64,000 nt of DNA from Comamonas antarctica. GTDB lineage: Bacteria > Pseudomonadota > Gammaproteobacteria > Burkholderiales > Burkholderiaceae_C. Both the position numbers and the translations under genes were made by a program. Positions 1 to 10,903 of this stretch are shown piece by piece (position 1 is the stretch's first letter; each line of letters starts with the position of its first letter). Below the pieces are notes generated by a model. It made no database searches. It was not told the DNA's origin and was given only the letters and a program-made list of their open reading frames with translations. The stretch lies in NCBI RefSeq assembly GCF_013363755.1, contig NZ_CP054840.1:4124001-4188000 (forward strand). The letters are read 5' to 3'.

Positions 1-174
1 TGAGTATGCTCCCCCATAATTTCTTATAAGGTCTGAGTGTTCACCAATCAAGTTAGGTGTCACGCATCCTGTTCCTAGCTCAGAAATCAGCCAAGCGTTA
101 ATTGCTTGTCCTGCCGTTTTCGGGAGATGATCAAATATCAGTCGACCCGAATAGGCCTTTTTACGGAACGTCAT
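1..174 (-). CDS. Sulfotransferase-like protein, N-terminal part (cut by window edge)
   Basis: An open frame of 58 codons runs from an ATG at 174 off the left edge without a stop. It begins 21 bp after the gmd stop, on the same strand. Residues 14-22 read IFDHLPKTA followed by G. This resembles the 5'-phosphosulfate-binding loop (HIPKTAGTS type) at the start of PAPS-dependent sulfotransferases of the Sulfotransfer_2/heparan-sulfate 2-O class, which are common in polysaccharide clusters. If so, it would transfer sulfate from PAPS to a sugar of the surface polysaccharide. Only the first loop is visible, so the 3'-phosphate site cannot be checked and the family call is an inference. No strong Shine-Dalgarno precedes the ATG, so translation may be coupled to gmd. 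Confidence 0.6.
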   Translation of the reverse strand, partial: MTFRKKAYSGRLIFDHLPKTAGQAINAWLISELGTGCVTPNLIGEHSDLIRNYGGAYS

Positions 175-195
175 GTCGTCAGCAATAATTTTCGT

Positions 196-1245
<1,050 letters not shown>

Positions 1246-4170
1246 TTAGGAAATTCGACGATTGGCGCTTATCACGATTTTGTCAAGTGCAATGTTGATC
1301 TGACCGCCTGTGATAATCTGGATTTCGAAATTGATGATGGGCTTATCTATTGAAAAATTGATTTCTTTCAATGTGGAACCTGATCTTGGAACGGAAATAT
1401 ATTCAATGCTATGTGATCCATCAGTATGCTTTAAAAAAACATCCATTACATCCGCACTATTCGTGTCGCTGCAGTTGCCTGTGATCTTTAGATTATAACT
1501 GTTGGATGCCAAACCGATGTATGGGCCAAAGAGTAGAACACCTTCGCGACCATCGGTTGCGACTGTATTCCCAATGCGAGTTCCTACTACACTACGGAAA
1601 CTTTTATCGATCGCATCGAATGTTAATTTTATTCCATAAAACTCGTTGATTTCCCGAAATGATCCAATCAGGAAGTTAATTTGTTTGGACAAGTTCTTGT
1701 AATCATGCGAGTCCAACCATAGCTGACGCCTGATAATCGACTTCTTCAATGTGGCATCACCAGTCTTCACGATGTTTTCCACATTTGTTAGAGCCGCTGC
1801 AATGTCCTCGATGGAAGTGGATTTTGCTTTTATCACCAAGTCATCGATGTCACGGAAGATGTTCAGCGGCGTGACAAGTACCAGCTTTTTAGAAGCCAGT
1901 CCCAGCCTGATGGCACCACTAGCCGACTCTCCGGTTTCCTGATATGGATAAACAACGACGTCTGATTTGGAAAGATAACCTAGGCTCTCCTCGTCCGATA
2001 AGAAGTCGGAGATAAAAGTCACTTGGTCTTGGATTTTCAACTCAGCCGCTAGTCTCTTGCCCTCGTCAATTAATTCGCGAGAAATGGGTGCAGGATATTC
2101 GGCATTAACAAGAAGAAGTTTCTTCTTGATGTCTCCTTTTGAGAACAAGGCAAATGCTTTTATCAGCTCAAAAAGACCTTTGTGAGGAAGGAAGAATCCA
2201 TACGATGCGACTACGAATTCATCTTCCGCCTTGTCGTACTTGACTTCCAGCGGCTTTGGCCTGTTCACACCGTGCTGAAGTATCTGAACGTTCTGTGCAA
2301 TGCCGATTTTTGCCAAGCGTGAGACGTCATTCTCGGAGTGGACCAACACTGCCGCGCACAACTTAAATGCGCCGCTCAAATCGGAAAGTTTCTTGTCCAG
2401 GATATGCGGCGGCGGATCTATTGTCGAGTGTAGTTCGACAAAGCACAATATATCTTTCGATGCTAATTTCTTGATCAGATTGCTGAGATCATTAAAATTG
2501 AAAAATCCGTAGTTAAATTGTATTAATATGGCTGTGAGATTTTTTTCTTCGATGCATTGTTCCAATTTTGAAAAGTTGTCCTTTTCGCCAACTTCCCAGC
2601 ACCTGGATACAAAATCTTCGTCATCTTCAGTCAAAGCATCGGCATACGGCGCAAGCACCGTATAGCTTGACGGATAGTCTCGCATCAAATATTTGGAATA
2701 TGTTGCAATGCCGCATTTCGTATTCCAAGTGGTGATGATTCCGACTTTTTCTTTGCCAAAAGGCATTTCCTGCGAATTATCAACTGCTGTGTAAGCTTTT
2801 GCTAAGTATTCATTCACAGCGATCGCCGAAGATATTTCAGCCAAGCAGCTTTCTGGTGCTGTTTTGGATTCTGGTATATCGGAGATTTTTTTGATTAAAT
2901 TCGCTCTATCAAAAATTGAATCGTCGATGGCCAAGCTCCTGCCCGACACCGTCTGAGCATGCTTCGCTTCCATGGCTGCGATAGCTTTTATTGCCGACTT
3001 GTTCCAGCTAAAACGCTTGGAGTGCTTCAACGCGTGGCTGCAGAGCAAGTCATACAGTTCCTGGCTTGTAAGAACTTCTTTGATTTTTGCAGCGATCGAA
3101 GCCGGTGACGTTGGATCAAACAGAGCGTCTGGGTGCCCAACTACTTCTGGAATGCTAGTGCTGTTGGAGCCGATCGCTGGCTTACCACACGACATTGCCT
3201 CTAGTATTGGCAGGCCAAAGCCTTCAAACAACGACGGGAAAACAAATAGATCGCATAGGTTGTACAGACTCAGCAAATCCTGATCTGCAATATGGCCCAC
3301 AAAATTGACCTCGCCTGTGGACAAGCCGCAGCTGGAGGCGTAATCTTCCAGTTCCTTGTAAATCGCTGGCCATCCATTGCCTGCAATTACCAGTTCGTAT
3401 TGGCTTCTAATTTCTTTGGGAAGCAGAGAAAAAGCTTCAATCAGTGCACGATGGTTTTTTCTCTGGTCAAAACTTCCAATGTACATTAAAAATTTCTTCT
3501 TAATGTTCATTTTGCTCAAGAAAGCTGATTTTTCGGCGGGAGAAATATCAATTGGTTTGAATTCATCGCCAATTGCCGAAGATATGTTGATGACACGCTC
3601 AGGCTGAAGACCCAGTACTTCCAATCCCTCGTCGCGAGAAAACTCGGAAATTGCCAGCAATACTTCTGCTTTGCAAAGATTTTCGAGTTTCCGCATGTAG
3701 TGATTTTTCGTTTCATCACTTACTAGGTACTTGTCTTTCTGGACAAGAGGAATCAGATCATATAATATGACGGCAGTATTATGCGGATTGCCTTCGTTTT
3801 CGACAGATAATACGGAGTCATCGCCCAAGCCTTCAAATAAGCTGGTGATTAAAACGAAATCTGGCTTGAGTGCTGATATAAAAGCTTGTCGGCAGAGTTC
3901 CCCAGATTTTGTTCTGAAGATATCTTTTGAGTTAAGTTCGTTGGTTCTGCTTATGGATTCAAAAGTAATTATCCGGTTTTGAGGTAATAAATCGGATAGG
4001 TCGTCTCGAATGGCCTTGACCGTGGCAGGTATTTGATTATTTAAAAGAATCCAGATTTCATGCGCGGTTCCTTCTTCAATGATGGCCTTTGTAAGGTTCA
4101 TTGAGTACCTTCCGATTCCGCCAAGACGGCTGCCGGACTGGCAACTTTGCAAATCTATTAATATTTTCAT
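1246..4170 (-). CDS. Double-domain glycosyltransferase (two GT4-type modules)
   Basis: The 974-residue protein carries two GT-B modules. The first (about 1-400) opens with MKILIDLQSCQSGSRLGGIG and holds the GT4 EX7E region FEGFGLPILEAMSCGKP. The second (about 475-800) opens with KVGIITTWNTKCGIATYS and has a looser donor site around YPYQETGESASGAIRLGLA. The last 150 residues look like a beta-rich accessory domain and contain neither motif. Such proteins often add two sugars in succession. The donors cannot be read from sequence, though GDP-mannose-derived sugars fit the neighbours. An in-frame TTG at 4179 would overlap the upstream stop, but the ATG at 4170 gives the standard GT4 start. Codon use is AT-rich compared with the rest of the window. 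Confidence 0.85.
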   Translation of the reverse strand: MKILIDLQSCQSGSRLGGIGRYSMNLTKAIIEEGTAHEIWILLNNQIPATVKAIRDDLSDLLPQNRIITFESISRTNELNSKDIFRTKSGELCRQAFISALKPDFVLITSLFEGLGDDSVLSVENEGNPHNTAVILYDLIPLVQKDKYLVSDETKNHYMRKLENLCKAEVLLAISEFSRDEGLEVLGLQPERVINISSAIGDEFKPIDISPAEKSAFLSKMNIKKKFLMYIGSFDQRKNHRALIEAFSLLPKEIRSQYELVIAGNGWPAIYKELEDYASSCGLSTGEVNFVGHIADQDLLSLYNLCDLFVFPSLFEGFGLPILEAMSCGKPAIGSNSTSIPEVVGHPDALFDPTSPASIAAKIKEVLTSQELYDLLCSHALKHSKRFSWNKSAIKAIAAMEAKHAQTVSGRSLAIDDSIFDRANLIKKISDIPESKTAPESCLAEISSAIAVNEYLAKAYTAVDNSQEMPFGKEKVGIITTWNTKCGIATYSKYLMRDYPSSYTVLAPYADALTEDDEDFVSRCWEVGEKDNFSKLEQCIEEKNLTAILIQFNYGFFNFNDLSNLIKKLASKDILCFVELHSTIDPPPHILDKKLSDLSGAFKLCAAVLVHSENDVSRLAKIGIAQNVQILQHGVNRPKPLEVKYDKAEDEFVVASYGFFLPHKGLFELIKAFALFSKGDIKKKLLLVNAEYPAPISRELIDEGKRLAAELKIQDQVTFISDFLSDEESLGYLSKSDVVVYPYQETGESASGAIRLGLASKKLVLVTPLNIFRDIDDLVIKAKSTSIEDIAAALTNVENIVKTGDATLKKSIIRRQLWLDSHDYKNLSKQINFLIGSFREINEFYGIKLTFDAIDKSFRSVVGTRIGNTVATDGREGVLLFGPYIGLASNSYNLKITGNCSDTNSADVMDVFLKHTDGSHSIEYISVPRSGSTLKEINFSIDKPIINFEIQIITGGQINIALDKIVISANRRIS

Positions 4171-4175
4171 AGTCG

Positions 4176-6800
4176 TCAAAAATTTTTGTAAGTGATCGAT
4201 TTGCTCAATTCCGAAAAAACTTCGGAAACGTGAAGCGACGGAATAATTTTGTCTTTTATTGCTGTTTGCTTGGCTGGTATTTGCCTGGATGTTTCCTGAA
4301 ATTTTTTATTCAAATCAAATTTCTCATTCAAGTCTTGAAGAATTGTTTTGTGCAGACTGATTTTTTGATCAATGCTATCAAATCTATGGATTAACTGTTC
4401 GTTATATCTGTAGAGTTGGTTTTCGACTTGTCGAAGTTTTACATCGGAGGATGAGAAACCTTCGGATCCCGTAAAATAGATGTATATTTTTCCAAAGATT
4501 GGTAGCTTGCTCAACTTCAATCGATGCAAAGCTTCTTCCAGTTGTGGAATAGTTTGCTTGGTGGCGCGCCGTTCGTAAGAGTTGAATATTTGTGCAATGA
4601 TCTCCATTTTGGAGGCGCCTTTGCGCAATCTTGACAAATAGTAATTAAGCCCGTCAGCATCCGGTTCGCGAAGCAATAGCGTCTGATAAGCACTGTAGAC
4701 AAATTCTCGGTCTTGAAAAGACAAGAGATCCTCAATGGTAAGATTGATTGTTTGGTTGGACTGAGTGTTCATGTTTGCTGACGTAATTTCCATGTTTGGA
4801 ATGTTTTTTGGTTTTTTCTCAGAATTTTCTTTGAATTTTTGATGGGTTTTTTTATTTTCAATTTCTGATTTTTTTTCGCTCGCTAGGGAATGGGTATTAT
4901 TGTTGTTCTTCTCATTTTTAATAGAAGATGGCGAGTCATCTATTTCTCTAAGGTCCGTTGCACCAGATGCGCTCATGTTGATCGGTTCCTGTGTGTGAGA
5001 AGTTGAGCGAGCGATTGCGGAGGCCAATTTCCGCAACGGCGATGTCAGGCGCCAACTCAATGAGTTGCGCATCATGTCCAGACTGCTTTGCATCTCCAAT
5101 TGGAGTCGATTTAAATCGCTTACGGCTTGTTGACCTGATTTCATCTCTTGCTGAAGCTGCGACTCCAACGCAGCAAATGCTTCTCGGGCATGAGTCAGTT
5201 CAACATTTTTATCTTGCTCCAACTCTGAGCTCGACTTTAGCTGGGCTTCAAGTTGCCCCTCAAGTTGTTGTTGAATGCGTAGAAAATTATCCCGAGCTTC
5301 CTGGAATTTGCTAATTTTGTCGGCATGCAATTTCTCATCATGCAATTTTTCTCGTTCCAGACGCAGCAATTCATTTTGGTAGAAATCTTGCCGAGCCAAG
5401 AATTCTTGCTGTTTTATAAGCAGCTGAGCAGAAAATTGTTCCTCGCGATGCAATTGATGCCGTAGCAGCCGCTCACATTCCAGTTGAGCTTTGACAATTT
5501 GCTGAACATACTCGCGCTCTTTTTCGGCATATTCACTCTGCAGTCGGCGCTCATGCTCATGATGTTGGTGTAGCTGCTCAACCGTGTCCCGAGCCGTTCT
5601 TTCCTCGAGATCCAGCATGTAAACGCCAAGATCCTGTTCACGTTTCAACTGATCGCGAAGCAATTTTTCTAGGGCAAGTACAGCATCGCTGGTTTTCTTC
5701 GAAAGCACTTGCTCACGTCGAACCTGGCTCTCCAACTGCCGCTGAAATTCCTGCTGTCCCAATATTATTTGATTGGTGACTTCTTTTTCGCGTTGTGCAT
5801 GCCGCTCGTAGAATTCGCGCTCTAATTGGCCTTTGTCAAATGCCGATTCGAGCCTATCCTCAGCCATTTTTTGCAGCGTCCTCTGCAACGCTAGAGTATC
5901 CTGCTCGCGTTGCGCTTGATGACGCAATAAATCTTCTATAGTTTGTTTGGCTCGGCTGACCTGTTCTTTGTATATGCTTTCGGAATTGACGAGGCTTTTA
6001 TTGAGAGTTTCAACGGCTTGTTCGGAAGAAAGCTTTTGCTCAATAATTTTGCTGAGCGATTCCTCGTTTTCTTGTTGATAACGTTTCTTGATTAGATGAT
6101 GAAAGGTGGCACTGGCAGTACCGTTCAGCGAGAAACGGTCGAAAACGTTGGGTGGGTAATCAAAGGCTGAATTCAACTCAGGATGCGCGTTAGATACGTA
6201 GTATCTATTCAAACCATCGAAGTAAACAGGTGAGTAATCACGAGAGACAACAAGCTGCTCCCAGTCACCATGTGTCTGAACCTGAGTTAGAGGTAGAGTG
6301 CTTTCTATGACCAAAATCCATGGACGCGCTGCAGATGTCCCCCAGCTAGCCAACACTTGCTTCTCAAAACCTTCTACGTCTATTTTTAGCCAGTGGATTT
6401 GTTGGTCGGCGCAAATATTAAATATCTCAGAAAGAGTGACGCAGGGGACAGTAATCTCTTGGACGTCAAAACCGCTTTCACGATGTTGAGCTGCAATATT
6501 TTCATCTGCAGTAGAGATCCCGGTTTCTTGAATCTCAAAAAACCGTAGGATGGATGATTCTCCGCCCACCGCTGCTTGAATGACTGTGTCTCCGGGTCGG
6601 TTTCTTCTTAAAAGTTCAGCATAATGGGCGGTAGGTTCGACATGAATGCCTTTCCATCCATGCTCATGAAACGCGAGGCTCACTGAGTCAATTAATGGAT
6701 CTTGCGCCCCAATATCTATATAAAACCCTTGTTTTATATGCCCTAGCGCGCGCCAAAGCATTACATCCTCGAAGTTCTGGGCGTAAGAAGTTATGCTCAT
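4176..6800 (-). CDS. FkbM methyltransferase with long coiled coil and DUF4214 domain
   Basis: The 874-residue protein has three parts. Residues 1-230 are a FkbM-family SAM methyltransferase (motif I FYIDIGAQDPLIDS at 26-39, then a GIHVEP strand). Residues 235-580 are a continuous charged coiled coil with recurring LLRxQxxREQ blocks at about 291, 380 and 445, ending in NSLSWRLTSPLR, a segment common at the end of coiled coils in sugar-modifying fusions. After a low-complexity Asn/Lys/Ser linker, residues 690-750 match DUF4214 (YQTLLLREPDADGLNYYLSR). It lies 9 bp after a glycosyltransferase gene and just before another, so it probably methylates the growing polysaccharide. The coiled coil could act as a spacer or a scaffold (inference). 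Base composition is AT-rich. Confidence 0.85.
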   Translation of the reverse strand: MSITSYAQNFEDVMLWRALGHIKQGFYIDIGAQDPLIDSVSLAFHEHGWKGIHVEPTAHYAELLRRNRPGDTVIQAAVGGESSILRFFEIQETGISTADENIAAQHRESGFDVQEITVPCVTLSEIFNICADQQIHWLKIDVEGFEKQVLASWGTSAARPWILVIESTLPLTQVQTHGDWEQLVVSRDYSPVYFDGLNRYYVSNAHPELNSAFDYPPNVFDRFSLNGTASATFHHLIKKRYQQENEESLSKIIEQKLSSEQAVETLNKSLVNSESIYKEQVSRAKQTIEDLLRHQAQREQDTLALQRTLQKMAEDRLESAFDKGQLEREFYERHAQREKEVTNQIILGQQEFQRQLESQVRREQVLSKKTSDAVLALEKLLRDQLKREQDLGVYMLDLEERTARDTVEQLHQHHEHERRLQSEYAEKEREYVQQIVKAQLECERLLRHQLHREEQFSAQLLIKQQEFLARQDFYQNELLRLEREKLHDEKLHADKISKFQEARDNFLRIQQQLEGQLEAQLKSSSELEQDKNVELTHAREAFAALESQLQQEMKSGQQAVSDLNRLQLEMQSSLDMMRNSLSWRLTSPLRKLASAIARSTSHTQEPINMSASGATDLREIDDSPSSIKNEKNNNNTHSLASEKKSEIENKKTHQKFKENSEKKPKNIPNMEITSANMNTQSNQTINLTIEDLLSFQDREFVYSAYQTLLLREPDADGLNYYLSRLRKGASKMEIIAQIFNSYERRATKQTIPQLEEALHRLKLSKLPIFGKIYIYFTGSEGFSSSDVKLRQVENQLYRYNEQLIHRFDSIDQKISLHKTILQDLNEKFDLNKKFQETSRQIPAKQTAIKDKIIPSLHVSEVFSELSKSITYKNF

Positions 6801-6809
6801 GCGACTGGT

Positions 6810-8159
6810 CTAACAGGGATTAAAGGCTTGCGTGCTTGATTTCTCATCGGTGTTCTTTAGCTGTGAGCGTTCGTGTGTGGATCCTAAAGGAGGACGCAAG
6901 CCTAAGGCTTGAACAAGTTGCACTGCAGAAGTTTTCCAACTGGGAAAATTAGATTCCGATAGGTTTTCCGGGAGAAAAGATTCTTGCAACCACGACTTGT
7001 TTATCCATCGATCGATTGAAACAGCCAATTCTTGAGAGGTGGAGTTGTAGAAATAGCTAAGTTTTGGGGCTATGATTTCTCGGAAAATCGGAATATCCCG
7101 TGCAAGTACCGGTTTTTTATGCAACGCTGCTTCAATCACGGGCAGGCCGAAGCCTTCCGCGTGCGAAGCCACGAGAACTCCACAGCAATTGGCGTAAAGA
7201 AGTTCTAAATATTCATCACTTACATCTTCAAGCCAATAAAGTCGTTGATTTGACTCAGAATGACCACGCAATTTTTGTTGCAGCTCGTCGGTTCTCCAGC
7301 CTGCACGCCCAACAATTATCAGTGCCGGCCCCTCGCCGGGCTGTTGCCAGATCTTTTCAAAAGCAGCTAAAGCCTGTGCATGCCCTTTGCGTGGTTCGAT
7401 GGTGCCGACCATCAAAACGCACGGCACGCTGCGCATATGCTCCAGCAATACCTGAGCATTCGCAGGAAGTCCCTTGCTCGGTGCGCTGGCTTCTATGTCT
7501 GCGCCCAGGAGAATGACGTTGGCATCAAGCGCAGTAGGCGGCAGGTCGAAGCTGGCTTTCAACCACGTATGCAATTCTGCTTTGACCGTTTGAGATATAC
7601 AAATTGCGCTGTCTGCATAAACTGCAATCCACCTTAGCCAATGCCTGAAATTTCGAGTCGTGCGTGGCTGGAACCATTCAGGGTGAAGAACAGGCAAGAG
7701 ATCATAGACCACTGCGTGCAAATGGACGCCTTTTCTCTTCCAGCTCAAAATTTGCTTCTGATGTCTTGGCAATAAATGAGCGGCTAAATCCAATGCCAAA
7801 AAAAGGTCGCCGCTTTGCACTTCCACCGGCCGCGACTCAGCCATTCCGACGCTGGAACACTCTAGAAAGTTAGCGGCGGCGTAATGATAGCCTTGTTGAC
7901 GAGTGGCATACACTGGGCAAATGCGATAGCCTGCTGGGGGCGACTTCAGCAACTGTAAAACCAAGGCTCGCACTACACGTTGGATACCGGTGCGCGCATC
8001 ATTTTTATAAATTACAGAAACATCGACCAAAAACTGTGCTTCGATTGGTTCACCGTTCACAGGCAGGCGAGAGATTTTATGGCCACTCGCTTTTCTCCGC
8101 GCTAGGCGCACGGGAAGGAATTTTATTGCGTATGCGGATATATGCAGAGCAAGACTCAT
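6810..8159 (-). CDS. Glycosyltransferase family 4 protein
   Basis: A 449-residue GT-B fold enzyme expected to add one sugar, perhaps mannose, to the polysaccharide at the cytoplasmic membrane face. The N-terminal domain has [13 protein letters not shown] (about 54-66), typical of bacterial GT4 mannosyl- or rhamnosyltransferases. The donor domain has [17 protein letters not shown] and the EX7E motif in [18 protein letters not shown]. The start ATG at 8159 overlaps the stop of the exporter ATPase by 4 bp (ATGA), so the two are probably translationally coupled. Acceptor and linkage are unknown. Confidence 0.88.
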   Translation of the reverse strand: MSLALHISAYAIKFLPVRLARRKASGHKISRLPVNGEPIEAQFLVDVSVIYKNDARTGIQRVVRALVLQLLKSPPAGYRICPVYATRQQGYHYAAANFLECSSVGMAESRPVEVQSGDLFLALDLAAHLLPRHQKQILSWKRKGVHLHAVVYDLLPVLHPEWFQPRTTRNFRHWLRWIAVYADSAICISQTVKAELHTWLKASFDLPPTALDANVILLGADIEASAPSKGLPANAQVLLEHMRSVPCVLMVGTIEPRKGHAQALAAFEKIWQQPGEGPALIIVGRAGWRTDELQQKLRGHSESNQRLYWLEDVSDEYLELLYANCCGVLVASHAEGFGLPVIEAALHKKPVLARDIPIFREIIAPKLSYFYNSTSQELAVSIDRWINKSWLQESFLPENLSESNFPSWKTSAVQLVQALGLRPPLGSTHERSQLKNTDEKSSTQAFNPC

Positions 8160-8812
8160 TGCGCAGCGTAGCTTTGATAAAAATCAAATGCCTCATCTAC
8201 ATGATCAAAAGATTTGAGCTGGCCTTGAATCAAAACAGCCGCTCTGTCGCAATGTTCGCGTACGTAACCTGGATCATGTGAAACGATAATCATCGCTCGA
8301 TCCTTCCGTTTTTCAAAAAGTTCCACTCGGCATTTTTCGTGAAAACGGCTGTCCCCTACAGCCACGATTTCATCAATCAGAAAGCAGTCAAACTCAACCA
8401 CCATGCTGATTGCAAAGGCCAGCCGTGCTCGCATGCCTGCCGAGTAAGTCTTCACTGGCTCACGCAGATATCGGCCTAGTTCAGAGAACTCTTGTACATA
8501 CGCAATCCTATCTTCCGTACTTTTGCCATATACGCGGCAGATAAAGCGTAGATTATCGAGTCCCGTAAGCGTCCCCTGGAAAGCTCCACCGAACGCCAAG
8601 GGCCAGGAAACACTCATTTCACGCCGAATGGTACCGGCGCTTGGGCGTTCTGCTCCGCTGATGAGTCGAATGATGGTTGACTTGCCCGCACCATTGCGCC
8701 CAAGTATGCCTACCTTTTCGCCAGGTTTAATTGTCAGATTAATGTCATCAAGTACAGTGACGTTGCCGTGACGTGTCGAATAGCGCTTGCTTACATGTTC
8801 GAGGTGAATCAT
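8156..8812 (-). CDS. kpsT: Polysaccharide ABC transporter ATP-binding protein (KpsT type)
   Basis: This 218-residue ATPase energises export of the finished polysaccharide across the inner membrane. Walker A is GRNGAGKST near residue 38, the signature loop is [12 protein letters not shown], and Walker B is FDCFLIDEI. The H-loop is in IVSHD. The length matches KpsT/CtrD and lacks the extra C-terminal carbohydrate-binding domain of the Wzt proteins that recognise a modified chain end. It overlaps the permease gene upstream and the glycosyltransferase downstream by 4 bp each. Confidence 0.93.
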   Translation of the reverse strand: MIHLEHVSKRYSTRHGNVTVLDDINLTIKPGEKVGILGRNGAGKSTIIRLISGAERPSAGTIRREMSVSWPLAFGGAFQGTLTGLDNLRFICRVYGKSTEDRIAYVQEFSELGRYLREPVKTYSAGMRARLAFAISMVVEFDCFLIDEIVAVGDSRFHEKCRVELFEKRKDRAMIIVSHDPGYVREHCDRAAVLIQGQLKSFDHVDEAFDFYQSYAAQ

Positions 8813-9615
8813 TCTGGCATCACCTTGCGACTAATCTCGCGCAATTTAGCCATGCCCAGCAAGGTCAATACGGAGCAAAAGATAGCCATATAGCCCATGT
8901 CGTAATGCGCCTTGAACTTGGAGCCAAAATAGCCCTCGCGAAGCAGTTCCACGCCATGTACCATTGGCAGATACAACACCAATTCTTGCGCGGCTGTAGG
9001 TAGTGCATCCACCATGTATGCGGCACCTGAGAGAGGGAAAAGTAAATACGAGAACGGATGCCAAAGTTTATCTACGACTTCGGACTGTTCTGCCAAAGCT
9101 CCCATGAAAATAGCCAGTGAAAAGCCGAACCAGCCCAGCATTAACCATGCGAACATTACTTTACCTATATCTTCGGGTGGACTGATCCACCCTATTAACG
9201 TAAAGAAGAGGCCCAATACCATGAAAGAAATCGTGGCCCCTGCAGCTTCCAGCAAGATGCGAGCGGCGAAAATATCCATGACTTTGACATGGCGGTGATA
9301 CATCAATGCAAGATTCGGTTCGATAGCACCGATGCACCGATTAGGCATATTCCGCCACAGCAATACGCTGGAATAGCCCGTAAGCGCAAAGGCTGCTATG
9401 GGCAAGTCGGAGACGTGCGCGGCACCCGCGAGAGTCCACAGCACGGTTACCCCTAGCGTAAACAGCATGGGCTCTACGAAAAGCCATAGAAAACCGATAT
9501 TGTGGCGTCCAAAGCGGGTCAGCACTTCGCGCATCAACAGCGCGCCAATGACGCGACGTTGAATGGTCCAGGAGGCAGCCAGGGAAGATTGCGAAGGCTG
9601 GGGGGTTTCTTCCAT
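8809..9615 (-). CDS. kpsM: Polysaccharide ABC transporter permease (KpsM type)
   Basis: A 268-residue ABC-2 type membrane protein that forms the export channel with the ATPase encoded by the next gene. About six hydrophobic segments are visible, starting near residue 40 after a cytoplasmic N-terminus containing [18 protein letters not shown], a segment typical of the KpsM/CtrC/BexB family. The stop overlaps the ATPase start by 4 bp. It lies 10 bp after the co-polymerase gene. The set manC, KpsE-like, KpsM and KpsT is the usual core of an ABC-transporter-dependent capsule locus. Confidence 0.92.
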   Translation of the reverse strand: MEETPQPSQSSLAASWTIQRRVIGALLMREVLTRFGRHNIGFLWLFVEPMLFTLGVTVLWTLAGAAHVSDLPIAAFALTGYSSVLLWRNMPNRCIGAIEPNLALMYHRHVKVMDIFAARILLEAAGATISFMVLGLFFTLIGWISPPEDIGKVMFAWLMLGWFGFSLAIFMGALAEQSEVVDKLWHPFSYLLFPLSGAAYMVDALPTAAQELVLYLPMVHGVELLREGYFGSKFKAHYDMGYMAIFCSVLTLLGMAKLREISRKVMPE

Positions 9616-9625
9616 ATCGGCTCCG

Positions 9626-10774
9626 TCAGTCTTGATGCTCTCGCACGCCTGCCAGCAACATGCTCAGGATGCCCCATGCCACCAAGCCCAGCACAAAGGT
9701 TGCAAGGATGCTGCGAAGGCGACGCGGCTCCAGCGCAATATCAGGCAGGCTTGGCTGAGCAATGCGCTCGACATATACCTGCTTGCGCTGTGCCTCGTTG
9801 CGCGCTTGTTCGAGCGATGCCAAGGCACTGGCGAGCTGTTTGTCTGCAAACTCGCGCTCTAGCGCAAGACGCTGGAATTCGGCCGCTTTGTTTGCCAACG
9901 AACGCTCGCCGCCGGTGACCTTGGTCGTCTCGGCATCCATTTCTGCCTGGAGCGTAGCAACGCGCTTTTCCAGCGCAGAAATCTGGGGATTCTGCGGGGT
10001 GAAGGTTTTGAGTTGAGCCAGTTGTGTCTTGGTGGCAATCAATTCGTCCTGCAGTTTCGCGACTTGCTGAAGCTGTACCGTTGCCTGGCGTTCAGGATCC
10101 ACTACTCCCTTGGCATTGCGGTAGGCAGAAAGCGCAAGTGCTGCGGCTTTAGACTTTTTCTCGGCAGCGGCCACTTCGGATGAAGCGGATTGAATCAGAT
10201 CTTGGCGTCCCCGTTCGTTGAGCCTATTGACCAAACTTTCACTGAGCTCCAACAGCTTCTGGTTAATGTTTTGCGCGTCCTCGGCCGTATAAGCGCGCAC
10301 CGTTAGTGTCGTGATCGAAGAAGCCGTATCCTGCTGAATATCTACTTTCTTTTGATAATAGCGATGCAAGGCTTCGAAGCTGGTGTCGAAATCTAATCCG
10401 CCAAAACGACTGACCCGGTCCACCGAATCACTTGCATAGGCTTTAGCCACACCCAGCGTACTGTCTATTTCCTTCAACGCATCACGCGAGAGCACATAGT
10501 CACGTACCGTATAGCTGTCATCTTGCGCACGCGAAAAGCCTGCGCCTTTGAGCAATGCACCCAAACCGGTTGCCATCGGCTTGTCCGGACTGCGCACCAC
10601 GATCCGGCTTTCCGAAACGTAGACGTCGGACGCCATCAAGCCAAAGTAGAGCGTCGCCAGCACGGTGGGGACCGCCACGGTAACGAGAAAAAGCCTGTTC
10701 ACACGGGAAAAGCGTTGCTTCAGGGTGCGGCTCCAGCTGCTGGAGGCCCCGGTGGGTACGGGGGTGGGGTGCAT
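9626..10774 (-). CDS. Capsule export inner-membrane protein (KpsE/CtrB/BexC-like co-polymerase)
   Basis: About 382 residues from the chosen start. One membrane span lies near the N-terminus (LFLVTVAVPTVLATLYFGLM) and one near the C-terminus (ILATFVLGLVAWGILSMLL), with a large periplasmic coiled-coil region between them. The sequence VYVSESRIVVRSPDKP just after the first span is characteristic of this family. The protein links the ABC exporter to the outer-membrane channel, which is not encoded here. In-frame ATGs at 10885, 10825 and 10774 are possible starts. None has a clear ribosome-binding site, and 10774 gives the usual short cytoplasmic tail. The stop is certain, the start is not. Confidence 0.88.
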   Translation of the reverse strand: MHPTPVPTGASSSWSRTLKQRFSRVNRLFLVTVAVPTVLATLYFGLMASDVYVSESRIVVRSPDKPMATGLGALLKGAGFSRAQDDSYTVRDYVLSRDALKEIDSTLGVAKAYASDSVDRVSRFGGLDFDTSFEALHRYYQKKVDIQQDTASSITTLTVRAYTAEDAQNINQKLLELSESLVNRLNERGRQDLIQSASSEVAAAEKKSKAAALALSAYRNAKGVVDPERQATVQLQQVAKLQDELIATKTQLAQLKTFTPQNPQISALEKRVATLQAEMDAETTKVTGGERSLANKAAEFQRLALEREFADKQLASALASLEQARNEAQRKQVYVERIAQPSLPDIALEPRRLRSILATFVLGLVAWGILSMLLAGVREHQD

Positions 10775-10903
10775 TTCCAAGAGATTTCCTAGTTGCGCGT
10801 CGACTTCGAACGCGCAAATTGTCATGTTTAAGATGCGCTGAAGGGGCGCGACATGCGGCCCCTTCGTGGATTCCAGCCCGGCCAAGGCCGGGAATCAGAG
10901 ATA

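Noticed and set aside
8156..8812. Wzt-type ATPase recognising a modified chain end
   Set aside because: The protein is only 218 residues and has no C-terminal carbohydrate-binding domain, so it is called KpsT type.
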